Assembly: GCF_003584685.1 (NCBI RefSeq)
Contig: NZ_AP018549.1
Location: 1,860,001 to 1,924,000, forward strand
Reading direction: 5' to 3'
Length of the DNA: 64,000 bases
DNA from: Lactobacillus paragasseri
GTDB lineage: Bacteria > Bacillota > Bacilli > Lactobacillales > Lactobacillaceae
In this document: one piece after another, positions 28,654 to 36,575 of the stretch
Numbering within the stretch: the stretch's first letter is position 1
Layout: each line of letters starts with the position of its first letter
Notes under the pieces: generated by a model
Seen by the model: only the letters and a program-made list of their open reading frames with translations
Told to the model about the DNA's origin: nothing
Database searches by the model: none
Translations under genes and position numbers: made by a program

Positions 28654-29708
28654 TGAATTTAAAAATTAAAAATATTACATGTTCCATTAAAAAAGTTCCA
28701 TTAAAGAGACCGTTTATTACTGCCTTACATAAAGTCACCGAAATTGAAGGACTGAAAATCGTTGTTGAATTAAGTGATGGTCAAACAGGTACTGGAACAG
28801 CTACTCCTAATGAGAAAGTTACCGGTGACACATTACAAAGCTCACTAGACATTGTTAATCAAGTTATTAAACCTGCATTAATAAACCAAAACTTCAAAAA
28901 TTGGAACAAAATTTTAACCACACTTCAAACCTGTATCGTTCATAATTCTGCCGCAAAGGCGGCAATGGATATTGCCTTACATCAATTAAAGGCTAAAGAA
29001 AACAATGAATCTCTAGTTAACCTACTTGGTAGTGAAAAAGGCAAATTAACAACCGACTATACAATTAGTATCGGTTCAGATGACCATATGGTTTCTGAAG
29101 CCAAAGCCTTAGTTAAAGATGGCTTTACTGCAATCAAAATCAAGTTAGGCAACAATTCTGTAAGTCATGATATTAAAATCATTCAAAAAATTAGTAAAGC
29201 TGTTGGTCCTGACATTTCCTTACGTATTGATTGCAATCAAGCCTGGAATTACAAAGACACTTTAAAAGCTAGTCGAACTTGGGCACAGGATAATTTAAAC
29301 ATTGATTTTATCGAACAGCCTGTTCTAAAAGATGCAATCTCAGATTTAACTTTATTAAGTGAAAATTCGCCTTATCCAATTATGGCTGACGAAAGTGTCG
29401 CTTCATATCAGGATGCCATTAACTTAATCCAGCATCACGCTTGTGACTACATCAACATTAAGTTAATGAAAACTGGTGGCTTATCAGAGGCAATCAAAAT
29501 TAATGATTTAGCCCAAGCTTGTGGTATTAAAACTATGATTGGTTGCATGATTGAGCCAGTTGAAAGTATTGCGGCAGCTGCTGCATTCGCTGTTGCAAAT
29601 AAAAATGTTAAATTTATTGATCTCGATTCAATTTTTATGGCTACACAAGATCCTGATCTTAGTAAGTATTTAGAAATTAAAAATAATGAAATTATTCTAA
29701 AGGACTAA
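28653..29708 (+). CDS. dipeptide epimerase, L-Ala-D/L-Glu type (enolase superfamily)
   Basis: 351-aa member of the muconate-lactonising/dipeptide epimerase group (YkfB, YcjG). The catalytic lysine pair is in AIKIKLG, the metal ligands in LRIDCNQAW, FIEQPV and MADESV, and the second lysine in INIKLMKTGG. It converts the L-Ala-D-Glu of murein to L-Ala-L-Glu for ordinary dipeptidases. ATG 28653 overlaps the esterase stop; a longer frame inside that gene is not the start. Confidence 0.88.
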   Translation: MNLKIKNITCSIKKVPLKRPFITALHKVTEIEGLKIVVELSDGQTGTGTATPNEKVTGDTLQSSLDIVNQVIKPALINQNFKNWNKILTTLQTCIVHNSAAKAAMDIALHQLKAKENNESLVNLLGSEKGKLTTDYTISIGSDDHMVSEAKALVKDGFTAIKIKLGNNSVSHDIKIIQKISKAVGPDISLRIDCNQAWNYKDTLKASRTWAQDNLNIDFIEQPVLKDAISDLTLLSENSPYPIMADESVASYQDAINLIQHHACDYINIKLMKTGGLSEAIKINDLAQACGIKTMIGCMIEPVESIAAAAAFAVANKNVKFIDLDSIFMATQDPDLSKYLEIKNNEIILKD

Positions 29709-29712
29709 GACA

Positions 29713-30444
29713 ATGCAACTGACCCAGATTCAAGAACAAATAGAAAATAATCCTTGGAAAACAGCAATTACTATTCGTAAAAATAATCATACGATCTTTG
29801 AAAATTCAAACGCTAATGTGATTTTTAAGTCAGCCTCATTAATAAAACTAGGGATTGCTCTTTATATTCAGGAAAAAAAGCCTGGCACAATCGCCAATAC
29901 TCTTACCCTATCTAGTAATGATATTGTTGGAGGAGCCGGCATTATCAATAGACTAAGCATTAAGTCATGGAAGATTAGTGATTTATTAGATCTAATGTTA
30001 TCTGTATCTGATAATACAGCTACTAACGCTTTATTGAATTATTACAACATCAATACAATTAATGATTATTTACAGCAAAATTTTCAAAATATTTCTTTAA
30101 GTCGATTTTTAATGAAAAAAAGTGATAAAGAAAATACTTGTACATCAAATTCTATGATGGACGTTTTTGAAAAACTACTTGCAGGCGATAACGAAGTTAA
30201 TCATGTGGTTCTCGATGCCTTAAAGCACCAAGAAGTAAGAAATAAATTAGTAGCTTATAGCAATCCTAAGTATGAAGTCTTTAATAAAACTGGCGAACTA
30301 TTGCATGAACAGCATGATATAGCACGATTTAGAGCAAACACTGATGTGATTGACTGCTGCGTATTAACCAATTATCAAAGTCAAAAAGATTATGAGAATA
30401 TTTTAAGTATGATGCAAAAGATCGGGAAAATACTTACACACTAG
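29713..30444 (+). CDS. class A beta-lactamase-fold hydrolase, cytosolic
   Basis: 243-aa protein with SxxK in SASLIKL, SDN in SVSDNTATN and KTG in FNKTGELL, the three motifs of class A beta-lactamases and related peptidases. It lacks a signal peptide, which is atypical for a resistance enzyme. Operon position between an epimerase and MurQ suggests it hydrolyses a muropeptide bond in the cytosol, for example as an amidase or carboxypeptidase. Actual substrate unknown. Confidence 0.75.
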   Translation: MQLTQIQEQIENNPWKTAITIRKNNHTIFENSNANVIFKSASLIKLGIALYIQEKKPGTIANTLTLSSNDIVGGAGIINRLSIKSWKISDLLDLMLSVSDNTATNALLNYYNINTINDYLQQNFQNISLSRFLMKKSDKENTCTSNSMMDVFEKLLAGDNEVNHVVLDALKHQEVRNKLVAYSNPKYEVFNKTGELLHEQHDIARFRANTDVIDCCVLTNYQSQKDYENILSMMQKIGKILTH

Positions 30445-30459
30445 AAAGAAGTATTTACA

Positions 30460-31353
30460 ATGGAAATTAAAAACTTAACTACGGAGCAACGAAACCCCGC
30501 GACTATGCACATTGATTCCATGTCAACTATCGACATGGTCAAAACTATTAATCAAGAAGACAAAAAAGTCGCTGTAGCAGTGGGAACTCAAGATGATAAA
30601 ATTGCCCGGGCAATAGATGAAGCAGCTAAGCGCTATAGCAAAGGTGGACGTTTAATCTATATCGGTGCTGGAACAAGCGGCCGTCTTGGCGTTTTAGATG
30701 CTGCTGAATTAGTTCCTACCTACGGTATTAAACCAGAACGCGCAATCGGATTAATTGCTGGCGGTAAAGATGCGATGTATGTTGCTGTCGAAGGTGCTGA
30801 AGATTCACAAGATCTAGCAAAAAGAGATTTAAAAGATCTTAAACTAAATAAAAACGATATCGTTTTAGGGCTTGCCGCCAGTGGTCGCACTCCATATGTA
30901 ATTGGCGGTCTTGACTATGCTAAAGCCATAGGTGCTCTAACTATTTCCATTGCCTGTGTTAAAGACTCTAAGATAGGCGATCACGCCGATATAGCTATCG
31001 AAGCTGTTGTTGGACCTGAAGCGATTACCGGTTCAACTAGAATGAAAGCCGGAACTGCTCAAAAGATGATTCTGAACATGATTTCTACTGGTGTCATGAT
31101 AAAACAAGGAAAAATCTACGAAAACGTCATGATTGATGTTAAACCTACTAATTCTAAGCTAATTGATCGTGCCTGTCGCATTATTCACACTACTACTGGT
31201 GCATCTACCCAGAAAGCTAAAGATACTCTTAAAGAGGCTAATAATGATGTTGGCTTAGCAATCGTAATGCTTAAAACTAACTGCAGTCTCAATCAAGCAA
31301 AAAGTTTGTTAGAAACAAAAAATGGAAATGTCGCAGAAGTTTTAAATAAGTAG
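30460..31353 (+). CDS. murQ: N-acetylmuramic acid 6-phosphate etherase
   Basis: 297-aa SIS-domain enzyme that removes D-lactate from MurNAc-6-phosphate to give GlcNAc-6-phosphate. Family features are clear: TEQRNPATMHID near the N-terminus, GAGTSGRLGVLDAAE with the catalytic glutamate, GLAASGRTPYVIGGL and TGSTRMKAGTAQKM. Final gene of the operon, 16 bp after the beta-lactamase-fold gene. Its product feeds NagA (not in the window) and NagB (in the window). Confidence 0.96.
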   Translation: MEIKNLTTEQRNPATMHIDSMSTIDMVKTINQEDKKVAVAVGTQDDKIARAIDEAAKRYSKGGRLIYIGAGTSGRLGVLDAAELVPTYGIKPERAIGLIAGGKDAMYVAVEGAEDSQDLAKRDLKDLKLNKNDIVLGLAASGRTPYVIGGLDYAKAIGALTISIACVKDSKIGDHADIAIEAVVGPEAITGSTRMKAGTAQKMILNMISTGVMIKQGKIYENVMIDVKPTNSKLIDRACRIIHTTTGASTQKAKDTLKEANNDVGLAIVMLKTNCSLNQAKSLLETKNGNVAEVLNK

Positions 31354-31354
31354 C

Positions 31355-31383
31355 TTGCTAGCTAAACAGAAGGGGCTTATAAT
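31355..31383 (+). promoter_or_regulatory. promoter of TauE-like gene
   Basis: TTGCTA at 31355-31360 and TATAAT at 31378-31383 with a 17-bp spacer, immediately after the murQ stop codon. Confidence 0.65.
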
Positions 31384-31426
31384 ACCTACCATTGCAATAT
31401 ATCAATTTACAATGTGAGGTGAAATT

Positions 31427-32188
31427 ATGAGTCCTTTTTTCTTATTCATTTATCTGATTTTTGGTGGGATTTTAGGTGGCCTTCTCTCAACAATTGCAAG
31501 TATGGCATCCCTTGCCACTTATCCAGTCCTCCTTTCAGTTGGTATTCCCCCAGTTTATGCAAATACTACTAATGATGCAGCCTTAATCTGGACTGGCGTT
31601 GGATCAACTGCATCTTCGCTTAAAGAACTAAAGGGGCACTGGAAACAAGTTAGTTTCTATTCAATTTTTACAATTATTGGATCAGCTTTAGGCTGCATGC
31701 TTTTAATTCAATTTCCCGGGAAAATATTTGAGAAGATCGTTCCCTTCTGTATCGCTTTTTCCGGCTTAATGATTTTATTCAGTGGAGAAATTCATCTTGG
31801 AAATGAAAGTGATCATCCTAATCGCTTAGTTCAAGCTCTATCACTTTTATGCTTATTGATTGCTGGAGCTTATGCTGGGTACTTCGGCGCTGCGAGCGGC
31901 GTTTTAATGTTAGTTATCTTGAACGCAATTAGTGATGATGCCTTTTTAACTGTTAATGCTATGAAAAATATTATTGGCGCACTCTCCAATTTAGTTGCGC
32001 TAATTATCTATATGTTTACCGAAAAAATTTACTGGAGCGCTGCTATTCCTTTGGCAATCGGAGCGTTGATCGGTAGTTACTTTGGACCACGTATCATGCG
32101 CCATATTCCAGTTAAGATCATTCGTTTGGGCATTGCCGTTTTAGCCCTCATTCAAGCTGCTTACTTCGCTTATACTGCGTATAAATAA
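31427..32188 (+). CDS. TauE/SafE family membrane exporter
   Basis: 253-aa protein with about eight membrane helices in two halves, resembling the TauE/SafE (DUF81) family implicated in sulfite, sulfonate or organosulfur transport. Recognisable elements are GGLLSTIASMASLATYP and AGAYAGYFGAASGV. Ribosome binding site GAGGTGA. Own promoter, no pathway genes nearby; the substrate cannot be read from context. Confidence 0.85.
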   Translation: MSPFFLFIYLIFGGILGGLLSTIASMASLATYPVLLSVGIPPVYANTTNDAALIWTGVGSTASSLKELKGHWKQVSFYSIFTIIGSALGCMLLIQFPGKIFEKIVPFCIAFSGLMILFSGEIHLGNESDHPNRLVQALSLLCLLIAGAYAGYFGAASGVLMLVILNAISDDAFLTVNAMKNIIGALSNLVALIIYMFTEKIYWSAAIPLAIGALIGSYFGPRIMRHIPVKIIRLGIAVLALIQAAYFAYTAYK

Positions 32189-32279
32189 AAACAAATTTTA
32201 TCTAGGAAAAATAAATTTAGTTTGCGTAATAAACATATGGGATTACTTCCTCAAATATTTTTAGAGAGGATTTACTCAT

Positions 32280-33140
32280 ATGGTAAAAAAGATTGAACCC
32301 TGGTTTGGGTTCACGGAAGATAAAGTGTTTGGGATGGTGATGGAAAACAAGGACTTCTGCAAGTATTTGCTTGAAATTATTATTCCAGATCTGAAAATTG
32401 AAAAGATAGACTGGTTAGATAAGCAAGTTGAGATTAATAATTTTGAGCGCAAGAATGAAGCTAAAGAAGTTAGACTTGATGTTTTGGTTACAGACCATGA
32501 GGGACGCGTGTTTAACATCGAAATGCAAACAACGGATCAAGATGATATCGGTAGACGCATGCGTTACTATCTTTCAAGACTTGATTTACGCTATACTTTA
32601 AATAAGGGTAAGACTTATCGAAATTTGAAAGACGCCTTTATTATTTTTCTCTGTAACTTTAAACCAAAGAAAGATGATAAATTTTATGAGTCGTACCATA
32701 CTTATTCTGATCAAGATAGGTCAAAACAATTACAGGATGGCGTGACAAAGATTATCATTAATTCACAAGTTTCAGCTGAAGGTCAGAGCGAAGATTTAAA
32801 AGCCTTGGCTAAATTAATGAACAATGAACCTGTGAATTTAAATAAACATTTTGATTACGCGCAAAGAAGAATTAAAGAAATTAACGAAGATCCAGAAACG
32901 AGGGAAAAGATCATGCTTTACGAAACAAGAATGCTAGAACGAGAACAAGCTGCAGGAAAAGCAGGATATGAGCAAGGAATGAGACATGGCGTTGAACAAG
33001 GAAAAGTCGATTCTGCCAAAATTATTCTCGAAAATCAAATGGATAATGGTAGTACTTTAGAGCAAGCAGCGGATTTTGTTAAGAATTTAAAATTAATTTC
33101 CAACAAAGATCTTGAAAAATTGATCAAGATATATAAATAA
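32280..33140 (+). CDS. Rpn/PD-(D/E)XK family putative transposase-type nuclease
   Basis: 286-aa protein of the recombination-promoting nuclease (PDDEXK_2) family. The nuclease core is at residues 62-90: VRLDVLVTD with Asp67, then FNIEMQTTD with Glu81-x-Gln83. The C-terminal third is charged and coiled-coil-like with a glycine-rich turn (GYEQGMRHGVEQGK). Rpn proteins promote RecA-independent recombination or take part in phage defence. Full length, so probably intact. It stands alone with its own ribosome binding site (AGAGAGGA). Confidence 0.88.
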   Translation: MVKKIEPWFGFTEDKVFGMVMENKDFCKYLLEIIIPDLKIEKIDWLDKQVEINNFERKNEAKEVRLDVLVTDHEGRVFNIEMQTTDQDDIGRRMRYYLSRLDLRYTLNKGKTYRNLKDAFIIFLCNFKPKKDDKFYESYHTYSDQDRSKQLQDGVTKIIINSQVSAEGQSEDLKALAKLMNNEPVNLNKHFDYAQRRIKEINEDPETREKIMLYETRMLEREQAAGKAGYEQGMRHGVEQGKVDSAKIILENQMDNGSTLEQAADFVKNLKLISNKDLEKLIKIYK

Positions 33141-33166
33141 AACCGTAAAAAAATAATTCTTAAAGC

Positions 33167-33217
33167 AAAAAGATTGATTAGCCACGTTACTAAAACGCTG
33201 GCTAATCAATCTTTTTT
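33167..33217. terminator. bidirectional terminator
   Basis: Stem AAAGATTGATTAGCCA / TGGCTAATCAATCTTT with A-run and T-run on either side, between the convergent Rpn and aldo/keto reductase genes. Confidence 0.92.
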
Positions 33218-33237
33218 ATTTTACAAATATTTCCAAA

Positions 33238-34077
33238 CTATATCATCGCAAGTGGCGTCTTTTCAGTCGGCTGCGGGAAGTCATTATCTATTAATTTTAT
33301 TTCGTCTGATGTTAATTTGATATCTTGAGCAGCAATATTCTCCTTCATATGCTTAACCGTTCCCGCTTTAGGAATCGATAAAACATTACCATGTCTTAAA
33401 GTCCAAGCTAACATAATTTGGTGCGGAGTTACATTGTGCGCACGAGCTACTATTTTAAGATTATTAGTAATCCTAATCGAATCGCCCTTACCTGAGTTAA
33501 ATGGAGAATACCCAATAAAACCAACGCCATGCTTTTTTTGCCAAGGTAAAACATCATATTCTACCCCGCGTTCAGAAAGGTTATACAAATCTTCATTGGC
33601 AAAACAATCCTTGCCGCCTGGGACACTAAACAATTCTTCTAGGTCAGCTACATCAAAGTTAGATACACCCCAGTGGCGAATTAAGCCTTCATTTTGTAAT
33701 TCTTTTAGTCCGCGTACTGTTTCAGATAAACGCTTATCGCCACGCCAATGAAGCAAATACAAGTCTAAATAATCAGTTTTTAGTCGTTTTAAGCTATTTT
33801 CTAAGCTCTGACGTTCTAATTCTGGAGAAGCATGATACGGATAAAATTTTGAGATCAAAAAGATTTGACTGCGATCATAACCTTGAATTGCTTCGCCAAT
33901 TAATTTTTCACTTTTTCCTTCACCATACATTTCTGCAGTATCAATTACTTTAATTCCATTATCTAAACCATAGCGAAGTGCAGCTATTTCGTCTTTTTTC
34001 TTAGAAGCGTCTTCGCCAATTCCCCAAGTTCCCATGCCTAAGCCTGACAAGTTATTTTCTTGAAAACTCTTCTCCAT
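33238..34077 (-). CDS. aldo/keto reductase
   Basis: 279-aa NAD(P)H-dependent oxidoreductase of the AKR superfamily with a TIM-barrel fold. The catalytic tetrad is seen in VIDTAEMYG (Asp, Tyr), ISKF (Lys) and LLHWRG (His). The cofactor-binding tail SIPKAGTVKHMKEN is present. It reduces carbonyl compounds; the in vivo substrate is not indicated. Ribosome binding site GAGGTGAGAAGAG on the minus strand. Confidence 0.9.
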   Translation of the reverse strand: MEKSFQENNLSGLGMGTWGIGEDASKKKDEIAALRYGLDNGIKVIDTAEMYGEGKSEKLIGEAIQGYDRSQIFLISKFYPYHASPELERQSLENSLKRLKTDYLDLYLLHWRGDKRLSETVRGLKELQNEGLIRHWGVSNFDVADLEELFSVPGGKDCFANEDLYNLSERGVEYDVLPWQKKHGVGFIGYSPFNSGKGDSIRITNNLKIVARAHNVTPHQIMLAWTLRHGNVLSIPKAGTVKHMKENIAAQDIKLTSDEIKLIDNDFPQPTEKTPLAMI

Positions 34078-34142
34078 CTCTTCTCACCTCACCTAAATTT
34101 TACCGCAGAAAAAAACAAATTTAAAAATGTTAGCGGTTTAAG

Positions 34143-34183
34143 TTGACTAGACCAATTTTATATTTTATAATGGACTAGACCAA
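34143..34183 (+). promoter_or_regulatory. nagB promoter with two NagR-like operators
   Basis: TTGACT at 34143-34148, 17-bp spacer, TATAAT at 34166-34171. Two copies of a CTAGACCAA-containing box (TTGACTAGACCAA at 34143-34155 and TGGACTAGACCAA at 34171-34183) overlap the -35 and the region just after the -10. The sequence resembles the GntR-family NagR/YvoA operator, so GlcN6P or GlcNAc6P would relieve repression. Confidence 0.75.
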
Positions 34184-34206
34184 TGAATGAGGAGGTACAC
34201 ATAATT

Positions 34207-34926
34207 ATGAAAATCATCGTAACTAAAGATAATATTGAAGGCGGCACTAAGGCATTTGAAATTATTAAAAAGGGAATGGAAAATGGCGACAAAGTTTTAG
34301 GCCTTGCAACTGGCTCTTCCCCAATTCCAATGTATGACGATATGTGCGACAGCGACTTAGACTTCTCTGACATGACAAGTATTAACTTAGATGAATACTA
34401 CGGCTTAAAACCAGATAATGATCAAAGCTACCACTACTTCATGCAAAAACACTTATTCGATAAGAAGCCTTTCAAGCATTCATATATTCCAAATGGAATG
34501 GCAAAAGATATTGACAAAGAAGTTGACCGTTATAACGACATTATTGCTGCTAACCCAATTGACATCCAAATTTTAGGTATTGGTAGAAACGGACACATTG
34601 CCTTTAACGAACCAGGTACTCCATTTGGCAGCTTAACTCACAAGGTTCAATTAACTGAAAGTACTATTAAGGCAAATTCACGCTTCTTTGACAATGAAGA
34701 CGAAGTTCCTCGCCAAGCTATTTGTATGGGAATTAAGTCAATTATGCAAAGTAAGAAGATTGTTTTACTAGCCTTTGGCGAATCAAAGCAAGATGCAGTT
34801 AAAGCATTAGTTGAAGGTCCAGTTACTGAAGAAGTTCCTGCATCCATTTTGCAAGATCACCCAGATGTAACAGTTATTTGTGATGAAGTAGCTGCAGCAA
34901 AGCTTGATCCAAAATACAGAAAATAA
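34207..34926 (+). CDS. nagB: glucosamine-6-phosphate deaminase
   Basis: 239-aa enzyme that converts glucosamine-6-phosphate to fructose-6-phosphate and ammonia. Family motifs [23 protein letters not shown] and [14 protein letters not shown] are present. The start is ATG 34207 after GGAGGTACACATAATT; the frame beginning at 34183 overlaps an operator. It completes the amino-sugar route fed by MurQ. Confidence 0.96.
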   Translation: MKIIVTKDNIEGGTKAFEIIKKGMENGDKVLGLATGSSPIPMYDDMCDSDLDFSDMTSINLDEYYGLKPDNDQSYHYFMQKHLFDKKPFKHSYIPNGMAKDIDKEVDRYNDIIAANPIDIQILGIGRNGHIAFNEPGTPFGSLTHKVQLTESTIKANSRFFDNEDEVPRQAICMGIKSIMQSKKIVLLAFGESKQDAVKALVEGPVTEEVPASILQDHPDVTVICDEVAAAKLDPKYRK

Positions 34927-34950
34927 TCCTCATTTAAGACTGTTTACTTT

Positions 34951-34990
34951 GGCGAATTAATCTTTTTAGATTAGTTCGTCTTTTCTTTTT
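34951..34990 (+). terminator. intrinsic terminator after nagB
   Basis: GGCGAATTAATC / GATTAGTTCGTC stem with G-T pairs, followed by TTTTCTTTTT. Confidence 0.85.
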
Positions 34991-35111
34991 GTATTTTTTT
35001 GATGTGTTCTCTTGACTTTTTTCTTTTATAGCAAATTAAAAAACCACTTGTTTTCATACCAGATATTGAATTACACTATTAAAGCAAACTATATCTTGTA
35101 GAAAGAACGTG

Positions 35112-35759
35112 ATGACAGTTATTGTATTGAGCGGGCCTATTGGAGCCGGAAAATCCAGTTTAACCAGTCTTCTTGCAGAGCATTTAGGCACCCAAGCATT
35201 TTATGAAGGTGTAGATAATAATCCAATTTTGCCACTTTATTATAAAGACATGGCACATTACACTTTTCTCTTAAATACCTATCTTCTAAACCATCGTTTG
35301 GCTCAAATTAACCAAGCTATTCGCGATCATAACAGTGTGTCTGATCGTTCAATTTATGAAGATGCCTTATTTTTCAAAATGAATGTCGATAGTGGAATCG
35401 CAGACCCTACTGAATTCAAGATCTACGATAGTTTACTTGAGAATATGATGGAACAAGCCCCAGGCAACCCAAGTAAGAAACCTGATTTGTTAATTTATAT
35501 TCATGTATCTCTTGATACCATGCTTCACCGCATTCAAAAGCGCGGTCGTACATTTGAACAATTATCAACTGATCCAGGCTTAAAAGACTACTATGCTCGA
35601 CTTTTGTCTTATTACGAGCCTTGGTATGAAAAATATAATGCATCCCCTAAGATGATGATTGATGGCGATAAATATGACTTTGTTGCAGATGAAGATGCAC
35701 GAAAAGAAGTTATCAACACAATTGATCAAAAGCTTACTGATCTAGGTAATCTAAACTAG
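35112..35759 (+). CDS. deoxynucleoside kinase, subunit 1
   Basis: 215-aa kinase of the dCK/dGK family that makes dNMPs from salvaged deoxynucleosides. P-loop GPIGAGKSS at residues 8-16, the ERS-type motif SDRSIYED, and the lid arginines in RIQKRGR. Lactobacilli of this group carry tandem genes for two paralogous subunits that form heterodimers with dAdo and dGuo or dCyd specificity; which is which cannot be settled by eye. ATG 35112 is preceded by AGAAAGAACGTG; GTG 35109 is less likely. Confidence 0.92.
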   Translation: MTVIVLSGPIGAGKSSLTSLLAEHLGTQAFYEGVDNNPILPLYYKDMAHYTFLLNTYLLNHRLAQINQAIRDHNSVSDRSIYEDALFFKMNVDSGIADPTEFKIYDSLLENMMEQAPGNPSKKPDLLIYIHVSLDTMLHRIQKRGRTFEQLSTDPGLKDYYARLLSYYEPWYEKYNASPKMMIDGDKYDFVADEDARKEVINTIDQKLTDLGNLN

Positions 35760-35780
35760 CTAACGAATAGAAGGAACGTG

Positions 35781-36455
35781 ATGACAGTTATTGTATTAAG
35801 TGGGCCCATTGGAGCCGGAAAATCCAGTCTAACAGGTATTCTATCTAAGTATTTGGGCACTAATCCCTTTTATGAAAGTGTAGATGACAATCCTGTTTTG
35901 CCATTATTCTACGAAAACCCTAAGAAGTACGCATTTTTATTGCAAGTTTATTTCTTGAATACTCGCTTCCAAAGTATCAAGTCAGCATTAACTGATGATA
36001 ATAACGTACTCGACCGTTCTATCTACGAAGATGCACTTTTCTTCCAAATGAATGCCGATATTGGCCGTGCTACTAAAGAAGAAGTAGATACTTATTACGA
36101 ACTTCTACACAATATGATGAGTGAGTTAGATCGGATGCCTAAGAAGAATCCAGATCTCCTTGTTCATATTGATGTATCATATGACACAATGCTTAAACGT
36201 ATTCAAAAACGTGGTCGTAACTACGAGCAATTAAGTTATGACCCAACTCTAGAAGACTACTACAAGCGTTTGCTTCGCTATTACAAACCTTGGTATGAGA
36301 AGTATGATTATTCACCAAAGATGACTATTGATGGTGATAAATTTGACTTCATGGCAAGTGAAGAGGATCGTCAAGAAGTCTTAAATCAAATCGTTGCTAA
36401 GCTTAAAGAAATGGGCAAACTTGACGAAAATTGGAAACCAAATTTAGTTAAATAA
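35781..36455 (+). CDS. deoxynucleoside kinase, subunit 2
   Basis: 224-aa paralogue of the previous kinase with the same P-loop, LDRSIYED motif and RIQKRGR lid, and a slightly longer C-terminus ([14 protein letters not shown]). ATG 35781 follows GAAGGAACGTG. The gap is 21 bp, so the two are cotranscribed. The first 50 or so bases, including the ribosome binding site, are almost identical to those of the first copy. Confidence 0.92.
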   Translation: MTVIVLSGPIGAGKSSLTGILSKYLGTNPFYESVDDNPVLPLFYENPKKYAFLLQVYFLNTRFQSIKSALTDDNNVLDRSIYEDALFFQMNADIGRATKEEVDTYYELLHNMMSELDRMPKKNPDLLVHIDVSYDTMLKRIQKRGRNYEQLSYDPTLEDYYKRLLRYYKPWYEKYDYSPKMTIDGDKFDFMASEEDRQEVLNQIVAKLKEMGKLDENWKPNLVK

Positions 36456-36533
36456 AGTAAAAACATGTTAGAATACTTTATAGGAACAGTGTTACTATCT
36501 GCTTTATAATTTAATGCGCAGAATAGTGCTTAG

Positions 36534-36557
36534 GCGGTCGTTAGGCCGCTTTTTTCA
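36534..36557 (+). terminator. intrinsic terminator
   Basis: GCGGTC / GGCCGC stem with GTTA loop followed by T6. It ends either the kinase transcript or a short RNA that starts behind TGTTAGAAT (36466-36474). Confidence 0.85.
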
Positions 36558-36575
36558 TATACTCACATCATTAAA

